From: Microbacterium sp. 4R-513
Lineage (GTDB): Bacteria; Actinomycetota; Actinomycetes; Actinomycetales; Microbacteriaceae
Length of the DNA stretch: 64,000 nt
Direction: 5' to 3'
Assembly (NCBI RefSeq): GCF_011046485.1
Contig: NZ_CP049256.1
Location: forward strand, 3,844,001 to 3,908,000
Under the pieces are notes generated by a model. The model did not search any database and was not told the origin of the DNA. It saw only the letters and a list, made by a program, of their open reading frames with translations. Below, piece by piece: positions 8,691 through 18,014 of this stretch. The translations under genes were made by a program, and so were the position numbers. The number at the start of each line of letters is the position of its first letter. Position 1 is the first letter of the stretch.

Positions 8691-11600
8691 ATGTCGACAC
8701 TGGACAGCCGGTTCGCGAAGGCCTTCAGCAGAGTCTTCGCGCGCGCCGAATCCATCACCGTTCCGATAGACGAAGGTCGGATCGACCTGGGACTGCTCCC
8801 GCACGACGACGTGCCGGCGGAGTCGCTTCCACGCGTGACGGTGTTCCGCGCGCAGGACCTCGCTCACGTGGGGTTCCGCTTCGTCAATCTGACCCTGACC
8901 GAGACGGACGACGGCACGCGCGAACTTGTGCGAGACCGGCCGCGGACGCCCGCGATCCTCGTCGCGGTCTTCGGCCCCCAGCACCTGCTCGAGGAGGCGT
9001 TCTTCGACGCGAGCGGCGACCCGAACGCCTTCATCGAGAAGGGCGCGCCGCCGGATCCCGCTGGCGGCAGCGAGATCCCGCATCCTCCCGTCCAGGCGAT
9101 CCTCGGTCGCGAGAGTCGCCTCGCGTTCCGGGTCACGACCGAGCGCATCCCCTACACCGAGGCGGGCCTGCTCGCGGCGATGCGGATGCTGCCCCTCAAC
9201 GTGGTGCCGCATGCCGAGTCGGCCGCCTGGATCATGAACTGGCAGCTGTTGGCCGAACGCGTGGGCGGGCACCCGAAGCTCGCGCCGGACCGACTCCAGG
9301 CGCTCCGCCGCAGCGCGCAGGCTCGCAGGCGTGTGCAGTGGCAGCCCCCGACGAGCGTCGCCCGTGGTTTGCGCGCGGTCGACGCGTCGGAGTCCGCGCT
9401 CGCGGACCTGGCCTCGCATGCTCGGACCGTGCGCACCGCATCGGAGATCGAAGCTCGCTTCGGTGCCTCCAGCGCCGCCGCAGCCGTCGCCGTCGACGTC
9501 GGCGCCGGCATCCACATCGGTCCGATCTACACGCCCGCACTGAGGCCCCCGCCGCCGCGCGCGCCCCTGCCCACCGAGACGGCTATCGAACTGCCGTGGC
9601 GCCTCCAGCTCAGCCCGCACTCGGAGGGGGCGTTCGCGCACAGCCTGGACCCGGTCGAGCATGACGGCCGCGTCGAGGTCTGGCATAGCAGGCTCGGCAC
9701 CCGGACGGAGCCGGCCGCCGATGCTCCCGCCGATGCGCCCTGGGTGATAGAGACAGATGCCGGAACCCGCACGGTGCGGGCGGTGTGGACGCGCGACTTC
9801 GAGGCGCCAGGGCAAGAAGTCGAGGGCAATGCCGGCTCATTCCCGAATGAGGACTTCGGAGACCTGACGACACTGCCTCCCTTCCGCGCATCGCTGTCGG
9901 TGCGCGATCGGATGCAGCTCGTGCACCTCACCTCCAACCATCATTGGCCCGGCAGGTCGCGCAGCTGGAGTCCTGCCCCCGTTCCTGTCGAGCACCTTAT
10001 GCTCACTGGGCTCGGCGGGTGGCTGTCGGGCGAGGTCCACTTCCCGGATCCCATCCCGCCGATGCTGACCATCGAGCAGTGGCGGCACCACACGACGATG
10101 GGCCGCGACCAGTTCGTCGAGGTTGTGTATCAAGGCGTGCTGCTGCCCTTCGGGCATCGCGCGTCCCTGGTCAAGGTCACCGAGCGACGGGTGAAGGGGG
10201 ACGGCTTCGCGACGCTCTACCAGCGTCTGTTCGTCGTGGTGCGCCAGCCCGAGCGCCGCTACCTCTCGAGCGGCAGCGCGACGTTCGACAACGCGATGCC
10301 CTTTCGCTGGGTGCGCATCACGACGGCATCCACTCCCCCGCTCGCCCTGCCCAAGAAGCTCGAACCACTCGCCGAAGGGCAGATCTTCGTGCCCGAGATC
10401 GCGACCAGCGAGAACGTCGACCCCGGTGGTCCGCCGCCGGCCGGCCAGGTTCCGTTCCGGTTCCGGATGCTCGCCAACGACGTCGACAACCATCTGGTCG
10501 AGTTCGAAGGCCCCCTCGTGTTCGTCGAGAAGAGCGCGTTCGAGACGGCTCGCTCGACGCGGCAGCTCGCGCGGTTGGCGGCGAATGCTGCGCTGCCTCC
10601 GTATGACATGTCGGGGCAGCGCATCGCGTTCGCACCCCCAGGCGACCCGGACGACACCACGCTCGCGACGGCATCGATCGCCTTCGATGCGCTGTTCGAC
10701 ACCGTCACTCCGGATCGCTCGCGCAACTTCGTTCTGCCCGTCATGCGGGTGGCAACTGCTCCCGTCCCCGCGATGAGCGCGTTCACCGGTCAGTCGGCCC
10801 CGCAGGCTCTGCGCTACGCCGACGCCTACCGCACCCACGCTTTCGGCGGTGCGGGCAAGAACGAGGGCGAGCTCTTCCTTGAACTCGCGAAGCCGGACGG
10901 CACTCCCTCAGCGACGCCGTCGACGATGGGGTTCGCGTCGCAGGCGGATCGCTCGGGCGGTTTCGTGAGCCCCAGCGTCGACGTCAAAGCCTTGGCGCGC
11001 CGAGTCGGCCCGGTCGGCGGCGACCTCGCGAAGCTCGCCACGAACAGGACGACCTTCGACGTCGGCGGGATGTTCGGCCTCGACGCGGCGAAGCTTTTCG
11101 GCATCCTCCCGCTCGCCGAGCTCCTGCCGTCACAGAACTCACCGCTTCCCACCTTCGTGACCAAGTCGGTGACCGCCGCGGTCGGCCTGCAGCAGGCCGT
11201 GGGCGAGGCACGTGCGTTCGTGACGCGGGAGACCGCCGCCCTGACGGCGATGGGCGCTGCCGCGCAGAACGCCGCGAACGATATCGCGTCGCGGGCGAGC
11301 GCGTTCGCCGATGCGATTGTGCTGCTGTCCCAGCCTCCGCACGCCGACCCGGGGCTCGAGGCGATCCTCGACGAGCTGCACACGGCCATCGTGACTCTGC
11401 AGAGCGAGCTCGAGAAGCCGGGCCTCCCCTTTCCTCGGCCGACGCTGGAGCGCATCCGGGCCTTGCTGACCCGCCTCGCCGACGCGACCGGCACCGCCGA
11501 CGAACTGGCCGGCCTGATCCTGCAGTTCTACCGCGGCGCGCAACTGCCGGAGTCGATCAGCGCACGCCTGGAGTGGGAGACAGCGCTCGAGCCGTGGCCG

Positions 11601-12605
11601 AGCCCCGCTTCGCCGATCTTCGCGCCGAAAGGCGACCGGATGCTGCGGCTCAGCTCCGAAGTGCAGGCGCCGCTGCGCGGGTCGACGCCCACGGCACTCG
11701 TCTCGTGCGCCCTGCCCCCGTTCGACCTCGTCTTGATGGGCGACGTGGAGTTCATCATCATCAGCGTCACGGTGATGGAGTTCTCGGTTCAGCCGGGACG
11801 CAAGCCCGACGTCAACGTCGAGCTCGACGGCGACGACGGCATCCGATTCGCCGGACCCCTGGCCTTCGTCGAGACGCTGAAGGACCTCATCCCCTTCGAC
11901 GGGTTCAGCGATCCGCCCTACCTCGACATCTCGACGAGCGGACTGAAGACGGGCTTCGACCTGGCGATCCCCGACTTCGCCGTGGGAGTGTTCGCACTCA
12001 CCAACATCCACCTCGGCGCCGAGCTCGTTGTGCCGTTCATCGGCGAATCGCTCGAGTTCCGCTTCTTCTTCGCCACCCGGGAGAACCCGTTCCGGCTACA
12101 GGTGGCGTTCTTCGCGGGCGGCGGCTTCTTCGCCATCACGATCAGCCCGAAAGGCCTGAAGGTCGTCGAAGCGGCCTTCGAATTCGGCGCGGCCGTCCAG
12201 ATGAGTTTCGTCGTGGCATCGGGCAGCCTGTCAGTGATGGCCGGGATCTACTTCCGGCTGGAGGTGACAGCCGCGACGTCGAGCGTCGAGCTCACCGGGT
12301 ATTTCCGGGCGCGCGGAGAGGTCGACGTGCTCGGGCTCATCTCCGCCTGCATCGAGCTGTACCTCGAGCTCAGCTACCGTTCGATCGGCGGATCGTCGAA
12401 GGCAGTCGGCAAGGCGTCGATCAGCATCGAGGTGTCGGTCTGCTTCCTTTCCTTCTCGGTATCGGTGTCCTGCGAGAAGCAGTTCGCGGGATCGTCCGGA
12501 GACCCCACGTTCATCGACATGATGGCTGACTACACGGATGCCGATCAAGCGCGCCACCACCCATGGGCCGAATACTGCGACGCCTTCGCGGTGGAGGCGG
12601 TGTAG
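8691..12605 (+). CDS. Giant uncharacterised protein A (1304 aa), beta-rich C-terminus
   Basis: I do not recognise a named family. ATG 8691 is preferred over the longer frame from 8478 because the extra residues look non-coding (Arg/Pro/Ser-rich) and GCGGAG precedes 8691. The N-terminal 280 residues are mixed alpha/beta. A beta-rich stretch follows, with conserved-looking phrases such as LPWRLQLSPH, VEVWHSRLG and GVLLPFGHRASLVKVTERR. A helical region lies at about 819-950. A strongly beta, amphipathic region at about 1015-1270 has alternating hydrophobic strands (FFAGGGFFAITISPKG, VMAGIYFRLEV). There is no signal peptide or obvious membrane helix, so it is probably cytoplasmic or released by another route. 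It ends 3 bp before giant gene B, so the two are surely co-transcribed and may form one complex. Codon use is like its neighbours. Confidence 0.75.
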   Translation: MSTLDSRFAKAFSRVFARAESITVPIDEGRIDLGLLPHDDVPAESLPRVTVFRAQDLAHVGFRFVNLTLTETDDGTRELVRDRPRTPAILVAVFGPQHLLEEAFFDASGDPNAFIEKGAPPDPAGGSEIPHPPVQAILGRESRLAFRVTTERIPYTEAGLLAAMRMLPLNVVPHAESAAWIMNWQLLAERVGGHPKLAPDRLQALRRSAQARRRVQWQPPTSVARGLRAVDASESALADLASHARTVRTASEIEARFGASSAAAAVAVDVGAGIHIGPIYTPALRPPPPRAPLPTETAIELPWRLQLSPHSEGAFAHSLDPVEHDGRVEVWHSRLGTRTEPAADAPADAPWVIETDAGTRTVRAVWTRDFEAPGQEVEGNAGSFPNEDFGDLTTLPPFRASLSVRDRMQLVHLTSNHHWPGRSRSWSPAPVPVEHLMLTGLGGWLSGEVHFPDPIPPMLTIEQWRHHTTMGRDQFVEVVYQGVLLPFGHRASLVKVTERRVKGDGFATLYQRLFVVVRQPERRYLSSGSATFDNAMPFRWVRITTASTPPLALPKKLEPLAEGQIFVPEIATSENVDPGGPPPAGQVPFRFRMLANDVDNHLVEFEGPLVFVEKSAFETARSTRQLARLAANAALPPYDMSGQRIAFAPPGDPDDTTLATASIAFDALFDTVTPDRSRNFVLPVMRVATAPVPAMSAFTGQSAPQALRYADAYRTHAFGGAGKNEGELFLELAKPDGTPSATPSTMGFASQADRSGGFVSPSVDVKALARRVGPVGGDLAKLATNRTTFDVGGMFGLDAAKLFGILPLAELLPSQNSPLPTFVTKSVTAAVGLQQAVGEARAFVTRETAALTAMGAAAQNAANDIASRASAFADAIVLLSQPPHADPGLEAILDELHTAIVTLQSELEKPGLPFPRPTLERIRALLTRLADATGTADELAGLILQFYRGAQLPESISARLEWETALEPWPSPASPIFAPKGDRMLRLSSEVQAPLRGSTPTALVSCALPPFDLVLMGDVEFIIISVTVMEFSVQPGRKPDVNVELDGDDGIRFAGPLAFVETLKDLIPFDGFSDPPYLDISTSGLKTGFDLAIPDFAVGVFALTNIHLGAELVVPFIGESLEFRFFFATRENPFRLQVAFFAGGGFFAITISPKGLKVVEAAFEFGAAVQMSFVVASGSLSVMAGIYFRLEVTAATSSVELTGYFRARGEVDVLGLISACIELYLELSYRSIGGSSKAVGKASISIEVSVCFLSFSVSVSCEKQFAGSSGDPTFIDMMADYTDADQARHHPWAEYCDAFAVEAV

Positions 12606-12608
12606 CCC

Positions 12609-15600
12609 ATGACCGAGAGCGCGATCTTCACCGCGATTCCCGCCGGTCGGCTGGACGACGGCAGGCTCAAGGTGACCGTCTTCGTCACCCCGAAGCTCGA
12701 TGTGACCGGGCTCGCCCCGCCCGGAGACCTCGTCGAGCTCGCCGCGTACGAGGCGTTCACGAACTGGCCCGAGACCCTGCGCGACAGCCGATTCGTCTTC
12801 GATGTCGCGGGATTCGGGCAGGTCGAGGGCATCGCACTCGAAGAGCCGATCGTGCCCGACCCGCGCGTGTGGACGGCGCTGTTCGGCGACACGTCGGTGG
12901 GCGATGCCGGCTTCCAGCACTTCGAGCAGGCCACCGTGCACTCCTACCCCGTCGCCGAAGCGGCGAAAGCGGTCACTGCCCTGTATCAGCTCATAGCGGT
13001 AGCAAGCCCGACCGACTTCCCGGCTGTCACTCGGGGCCCGCTGCGCTGGGCGCAGGAAACGCTCGCCTCGCCGACGTCATCCGGGGACGAGGTCGAGATC
13101 GGGCACCGCCGCGCGCTCAAGCGGACCTTCCAGGAGCTGCGGCGGAGGTCGGATCCCCAGGGGCGATTCTTCGACCTCGATCAGGCTGTGGCGCACTTCG
13201 CCGCACTCGGTCAGACCGTCGACCCCGGTGCGATCGCGCTCGCGGCGGCCGAGTCCTTCTACGCCCGCGACGACGATCCGCTCGCGGAGTCGACCGCGAC
13301 CGCACCGCCGCCCGACCCCGTACCACCGGAATTCCACAGCTTCGTCGCACGATGCGCGGACTACCCGGAGCTGCTGCGCCACCTCGGACTGGCGGTCGAT
13401 CTGTCGATCCCCGACGACGGCGCCATCCCCGAGATCACGACCATCCGTGTGCTCGACGGCGCGAATGTCGACCCGCTCGAGCGGTTGCTGCGGCCCGAGG
13501 AGTCTCGACCACTCACGCTGCTTCACAGAACCGACCGGTTCTGGGCCCCCGCCGGCCACGACGAACCGGATATCCGGGACGGCAGCCTCGTGCTGGAGGA
13601 CCGCAGCCGGTTCAGCATCGAGCAGATCGACCCCGACGGGGCGGCGCTCAAGGTGGCGAGCCTGATCGCACAGCTGCGTCGCACGACGGACGATCTCGAA
13701 GCGAGCGCAAGAGCCAACAACAATGCACCGTCGATGACAGCGGATGCCTCGTCGCTTCCGGCACTGAAATCGGCCGGTGTGCTGATCGCTCGACGAGGAC
13801 GCGCGGAAGGTCTCGTCCGCCAGTTCGATCGCGCGGCACAGCACGAGCAAGACCGCACCGCATCCGCGCCCGCGCTGCTCGATGCCGTCGACGTGACTCG
13901 CGGCTGGCGAGTAGACATCAGCGACGAGGCATCCGGGGACCGTGAATGGCGCTCGCTGCACGCCCGCACCGGTGTCTACGAGCTGATCGACCCTGACGGG
14001 CCGGCGCTGCCGCTCCCCGTTCAGCCCGCCCCCGACGAGGCCTATCTCAAGGCGGCGAGCACGTCGAGCACCGGCGCGGCGCCGAACGACGACCAGTACC
14101 TGCACGAATCCGTAGCCGGGTGGGACGGCTGGTCGCTCGCCGTGAAGCGGCCCGGACGCCTGCAGACGGAGACCGCCTCGGTCCCCGCCGATGAGCCGGC
14201 GGAAGTCGCTCGCACCGGCTTCCCGCTCGCCGCCCGCTTCCGCGTCACCAAGGGGTCGCTCCCCCGCCTGCGCTTCGGACGAAGCTACCGAGTGCGGGTC
14301 CGTGCGGTCGATCTCTCCGGACGATCCATCCCGGGGGATCAGCTCGACGAAGCGCACGAGCGCGACGTGGAATCGACCTATCAGCGCTGGGAGCCGGTAC
14401 CGTCACCGGCGATCGTTCCGCTCACCGAATACACCGAGGGCGAGTCGCTGAACCGCATGGTGATCCGATCGACACTCGGCGTGAGCGTGGACGACTATGT
14501 CGCGCTGGCGCGGGTCGGTGCCCTTGCGGGCCACGAGCCGTCCGGCGACGTCGGCATCGTGTACCGATCGGCGAACGAACGGAATCTCGCAGCCCCCATC
14601 GCCGGCGTGCAGCTCGCCGAGACGCACGGGATGTTCGATGCTGCACTATCGGGTGATCCCGCAGCCGTCGCCGCCCAGTTCGCGGTCGCCGCAAAGGAAG
14701 CCGGCAGCTTCCAGACTCTCGCCGGAGCCCGGGTCGTCAATCATGCCGACCCGGCGACGGCGACGGTGCTCGACGGGTCGAAGGGCCAGGCCCTCGCCCA
14801 GGGCGAGTACATCGTTCACGACACGCGCTCGCTGACACTGCCGTACCTGCCGGACCCGCTTTCCCGCGGCATCTCGTTCACCACTCTTCCCGGGGACAGG
14901 GGCGCCTCAGGCGAGCGCTCGACCCGGCTGCTGCGCTGGCCGGGCGATGCGACCGTCTGGCACGACCGCCAGCCGGTGCTGCTGCGCGTCGTCGAAGGCG
15001 GCGCGGTCCCCGTCTTCGACGCGGGCACCCGGACGCTTGTCGTGTCGCTGCCGAAGGCGACGCTGACGACGGTGCGCGTGAGCTCCTTCCTCGACGCCGG
15101 GGATCTGCCGCTCATGCGGGTGTGGAATCTCATCGACCAGTCTCAGTCCCCGGCGTCCACCTCCCAGCTCCAGGCCGTTCAAGAGGGCAGGCACTGGATG
15201 ATCACGCCGTACACGGAGCTGACCGTGGTGCACGCGGTCGAGAAGCCCCTGGAGCCTCCGGAGATCGTGCTCGGGCCACAGGAGCAGCGCTACCCCGGCG
15301 AGACCTTCTCGTTCCTGCACGGCACGGTGCGCAACCATGCCGCCAGCACAGGCCGGATCGACATCGATGCGACCTGGACGGATCCGGTCGACGATGTGCT
15401 TGCCGACGCGCCCGGCGAGGTCGTCAAGAGCGCGCACGTCGCCGACTTCCAGCTCGAGGCGAGCGAGACGGACGCCCTGATCATGCGCACCGGCGGCCCC
15501 CCGGGCGGTCCGTACGGCCCGCGCCACCAGGTGCGGCATGAGTTCGGCGATACGAAGCATCGCCACGTCGAGTACACCGCGACCGCCACCACGCGCTTCC

Positions 15601-17024
15601 GCGAGTACTTCCCGCCCGAGATCACCGACCGGGCCGAGCTGGTCACGTCGACCGGACCGACGCTGGCTGTCAGCGTCAAGTCCAGCGCGCGCCCGGACCC
15701 GCCGGACGTCCGCTACATCCTGCCGACTTGGGAGTGGACGACGGAACCTCTCGACATCCGAGCGCCCCTCGCCGTGCGGCGCGTACGATCCGGCGGCGGC
15801 CTGCGCGTCTACCTCGGCAGACCCTGGTACTCGAGCGGTCCCCACGAGTTGCTGGGCGTGGTGCTGCGCACACAGCCCTGGATCACCTGGCCGCGGGACG
15901 TCGACCGGGGAGTGCTCGGCACTCTGGAGGCGCGCGCCGAGGCCGACGTGTGGGCCCGGCGCGTGCTCGACAGCGCGGAGGTCAACCCGACTGATGCCGG
16001 CGCTTCCGCTCAGCTCTCAGGACTCGGCGCCGGGTCGGTGGACCGGCTCGTGGGTGCGCGGTCCATCCCGGCGCGAGACGCCGTCGGAGACGCACGCCCG
16101 GCTCCGCGCGCGCGTACAGCCGACGACCGATTCCTCCGCAGCGCCGACACCGCCATCACCGCGGCCCGCAGCGCCGACGCGGCGGCGCGCGTCGAGACGC
16201 GGGTGTCGGAGGCGCTGCTCACGAATTTCCTGCCGTGGTTCTCGCAGACCGGCCCTGAGGGCTCCCGCTTCGCGACGAGGTGGGGCGCAGACCCGGTGTT
16301 CGAGGGCGAGCCGACTGTCTCGGGCCCCTTCATCCACCAGTTCCCGCTGCGAACGGCCATCGGAAATCGAGTCCGTCTGTCCGAGCTCGACGACTTCGTC
16401 ACGGTCGTCGGACACGATCCTCAGTTCGACACCGAGCGCCGGCTGTGGTTCTGCGACCTGCAGGTCGAGGCAGGAGCCGCCTATACGCCATTCGTTCAGC
16501 TGGCGCTGGCACGTTATCAGCCGCACTCCCTCGACGGTCAGGAGATCTCGAAGGTCGTCAAGGCCGACTTCGTTCAGGTGCTGCCGCGACGCGAGGCGAC
16601 CTTCATCGTCGACCCGCAACGTCGTGCGATCATGGTCACCCTCGCGGGGGCGGTCGGCATCCCTGCACACGCACAGTCGTTGCCCGACCTCGCGAGCCGC
16701 GTCATGGCGTCCCGTTACGTGGAGGTCTGGGTCGAGCGCCTCCCCGCCGGATCGACGAGCGACCTCGACTGGGTCGCCGACGGTGAGCGGCTCCGACTCG
16801 ACGTGCGCCTGACACTCGGCCAGCTCAGAAGCGAGAGTCACGCTGATGTCGAATGGGCCGGCGCGATCGGCTTCCCCGAGAGCGCCGCGGGGGACGAACT
16901 GCGGCTCCGGATCACCGAGTACGAACTGCACCGCGGTGATGCCCTCGGCCCGATCATCTATCCGTTCCCGCGGCGGGACCGCCGGCTCGTGTATGCGGAT
17001 ACCGTCGACCTGCCGCAGCCCTGA
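12609..17024 (+). CDS. Giant uncharacterised protein B (1471 aa)
   Basis: This is a second giant protein without a family name I can assign. It starts 3 bp after gene A's stop, with a GGAGG ribosome site inside the end of A. Visible blocks include PELLRHLGLAVDLSIP (near 255), RGWRVDI plus EWRSLHARTGVYEL (about 430-460), YLHESVAGWDGWSLAVKRPG (about 497-516), and SLPRLRFGRSYRVRVRAVDLSG (about 550-575), which resembles a fibronectin-III-like strand pair. Near 1275-1330 there is WFCDLQV...PFVQLALARYQPHS...DFVQVLPRR. An alanine/arginine-rich helical linker lies at about 1095-1190. No signal peptide or membrane segment is seen. The pairing with A suggests a two-component assembly. The function cannot be deduced from sequence. 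Confidence 0.75.
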   Translation: MTESAIFTAIPAGRLDDGRLKVTVFVTPKLDVTGLAPPGDLVELAAYEAFTNWPETLRDSRFVFDVAGFGQVEGIALEEPIVPDPRVWTALFGDTSVGDAGFQHFEQATVHSYPVAEAAKAVTALYQLIAVASPTDFPAVTRGPLRWAQETLASPTSSGDEVEIGHRRALKRTFQELRRRSDPQGRFFDLDQAVAHFAALGQTVDPGAIALAAAESFYARDDDPLAESTATAPPPDPVPPEFHSFVARCADYPELLRHLGLAVDLSIPDDGAIPEITTIRVLDGANVDPLERLLRPEESRPLTLLHRTDRFWAPAGHDEPDIRDGSLVLEDRSRFSIEQIDPDGAALKVASLIAQLRRTTDDLEASARANNNAPSMTADASSLPALKSAGVLIARRGRAEGLVRQFDRAAQHEQDRTASAPALLDAVDVTRGWRVDISDEASGDREWRSLHARTGVYELIDPDGPALPLPVQPAPDEAYLKAASTSSTGAAPNDDQYLHESVAGWDGWSLAVKRPGRLQTETASVPADEPAEVARTGFPLAARFRVTKGSLPRLRFGRSYRVRVRAVDLSGRSIPGDQLDEAHERDVESTYQRWEPVPSPAIVPLTEYTEGESLNRMVIRSTLGVSVDDYVALARVGALAGHEPSGDVGIVYRSANERNLAAPIAGVQLAETHGMFDAALSGDPAAVAAQFAVAAKEAGSFQTLAGARVVNHADPATATVLDGSKGQALAQGEYIVHDTRSLTLPYLPDPLSRGISFTTLPGDRGASGERSTRLLRWPGDATVWHDRQPVLLRVVEGGAVPVFDAGTRTLVVSLPKATLTTVRVSSFLDAGDLPLMRVWNLIDQSQSPASTSQLQAVQEGRHWMITPYTELTVVHAVEKPLEPPEIVLGPQEQRYPGETFSFLHGTVRNHAASTGRIDIDATWTDPVDDVLADAPGEVVKSAHVADFQLEASETDALIMRTGGPPGGPYGPRHQVRHEFGDTKHRHVEYTATATTRFREYFPPEITDRAELVTSTGPTLAVSVKSSARPDPPDVRYILPTWEWTTEPLDIRAPLAVRRVRSGGGLRVYLGRPWYSSGPHELLGVVLRTQPWITWPRDVDRGVLGTLEARAEADVWARRVLDSAEVNPTDAGASAQLSGLGAGSVDRLVGARSIPARDAVGDARPAPRARTADDRFLRSADTAITAARSADAAARVETRVSEALLTNFLPWFSQTGPEGSRFATRWGADPVFEGEPTVSGPFIHQFPLRTAIGNRVRLSELDDFVTVVGHDPQFDTERRLWFCDLQVEAGAAYTPFVQLALARYQPHSLDGQEISKVVKADFVQVLPRREATFIVDPQRRAIMVTLAGAVGIPAHAQSLPDLASRVMASRYVEVWVERLPAGSTSDLDWVADGERLRLDVRLTLGQLRSESHADVEWAGAIGFPESAAGDELRLRITEYELHRGDALGPIIYPFPRRDRRLVYADTVDLPQP

Positions 17025-17250
17025 CTCGCGGAATCGGTTCGGGGGACTGCTCGCGGTTGCGACCCGGCCCGCGTCCCCGGTGGTTCTTCTTGAATCCGCC
17101 GGCAGACGCGAAGCTGCAGGGGCGTGTCGACCACCGACCCGATTCGTACGCGGTGACGCCCGCCGCACACCGATCGCGCTTCTTCGGCAAGCGGCGCGAA
17201 AGAGTCATTGCGATGCGTCATCGATGACGTGATCGCATCCCACAACCAAG
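17025..17250. other. Intergenic region after giant gene B, no gene seen
   Basis: I found no supportable reading frame, RNA gene or terminator directly after the stop of gene B. Confidence 0.4.
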
Positions 17251-17284
17251 AAGGTCCCGGAAACCCTTGAGTTTCCGGGACCTT
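17251..17284 (-). terminator. Perfect 14-bp hairpin beside the tRNA fragment
   Basis: Arms AAGGTCCCGGAAAC (17251-17264) and GTTTCCGGGACCTT (17271-17284) flank a 6-base loop. It sits immediately downstream, on the minus strand, of the tRNA-Pro 3' fragment. The intact tRNA-Pro at 38.2 kb has a hairpin in the same relative place, so this is probably the terminator of the original tRNA gene. Confidence 0.65.
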
Positions 17285-17287
17285 GTG

Positions 17288-17322
17288 GTCGGGATGACAG
17301 GGTTTGAACCTGCGACCCCTTG
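17288..17322 (-). other. tRNA-Pro 3'-end fragment, candidate attachment site
   Basis: These 35 bases match 34 of 35 bases at 38153-38187, the acceptor 3' strand, T arm and variable region of the intact tRNA-Pro. The single difference is G17302 versus A38167, in the T loop. The rest of the tRNA (anticodon loop, D arm, 5' acceptor) is absent. Orientation is the same as the intact gene. Displaced 3' tRNA ends of this kind are typical of integration into tRNA genes. Confidence 0.7.
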
Positions 17323-17360
17323 GAGGAATCGGCGGTTCTCCGAGTCTCACCGGATGTCAT

Positions 17361-17395
17361 GGGAACCCTCGTGTTCCCTTGTGTTGACAGGGAAC
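17361..17395. repeat. Nested inverted repeats next to the tRNA fragment
   Basis: GGGAAC (17361-17366), GTTCCCT (17373-17379) and AGGGAAC (17389-17395) form two overlapping inverted repeats 39-73 bp inside the island end. They could be recombinase arm sites or an operator. No matching set was seen at the right end. Confidence 0.4.
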
Positions 17396-17480
17396 CGGAC
17401 GGTTCGAGTTCTCCGATTGTATCCGGTTGCCTCGGGTCGTCCCTGGGTGATTGAGGTGGGAAAGTGATGGCCCACGTCTC

Positions 17481-18014
17481 TCATCCCAGAAACTCCATCG
17501 CTGCGTCCGCGGCCTTCTCAATCGGCATCACGAGCGGGATCACGATGCCGTGCTCGTCAACGTCGAGGCGCTCCAACGTCGCCAGCTGCGAGGCGAGCAT
17601 CGAAGTGGGCATGAAATGCACCGTTCGCTGGCCGATACGCTCGGCGAGTTCTTCGTCGCTGCCGTGCACGTGTACAAACACGAGCTCCAGGCCGCTGTCC
17701 CGAACGAGCATGTCGCGGTACACCCGCCGCAACGCCGAGCATGCGACGACGACGGGCCCCGCTTGGCCTTCATCGCGGACTCGTATCGCGACCCTGGTCA
17801 GCCAGGGCCACCGGTCCTCATCGGTCAGCGGCACCCCCGCCGCCATCTGGGTCTTCGCCTCCGCGGAATGAAGATCGTCGGCTTCGATGAAGGCCGCGTC
17901 GAGTCGTTCCGCGAGGGCGACAGCGAGCGTCGACTTTCCGGCGCCCGCCACCCCCATCACGACGACCGCAACCGGCGATTCCGGCGCGCCGGCCGCGGCA
18001 TCCGTCTGGGTCAC
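17481..18014 (-). CDS. gntK: Gluconokinase
   Basis: This 177-aa P-loop kinase has Walker [10 protein letters not shown] at residues 21-29, EADDLHS after the second strand, a [13 protein letters not shown] segment and the [14 protein letters not shown] segment typical of GntK. It should phosphorylate D-gluconate to 6-phosphogluconate with ATP in the cytoplasm. It starts with GTG overlapping the mannonate dehydratase stop by 4 bp, so it is the last gene of the GH2-uxaC-uxuB-manD operon. No gluconate-forming enzyme is evident next to it. A 2-keto-3-deoxygluconate role is possible because the operon yields that compound, but the sequence family is gluconokinase. Confidence 0.88.
   Translation of the reverse strand: MTQTDAAAGAPESPVAVVVMGVAGAGKSTLAVALAERLDAAFIEADDLHSAEAKTQMAAGVPLTDEDRWPWLTRVAIRVRDEGQAGPVVVACSALRRVYRDMLVRDSGLELVFVHVHGSDEELAERIGQRTVHFMPTSMLASQLATLERLDVDEHGIVIPLVMPIEKAADAAMEFLG

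Noticed and set aside
8637..12941. Long open frames opposite the giant genes
   Set aside because: They are antisense shadows of high-G+C genes, with Arg/Pro/Ala-rich composition, no ribosome sites and no recognisable domains.
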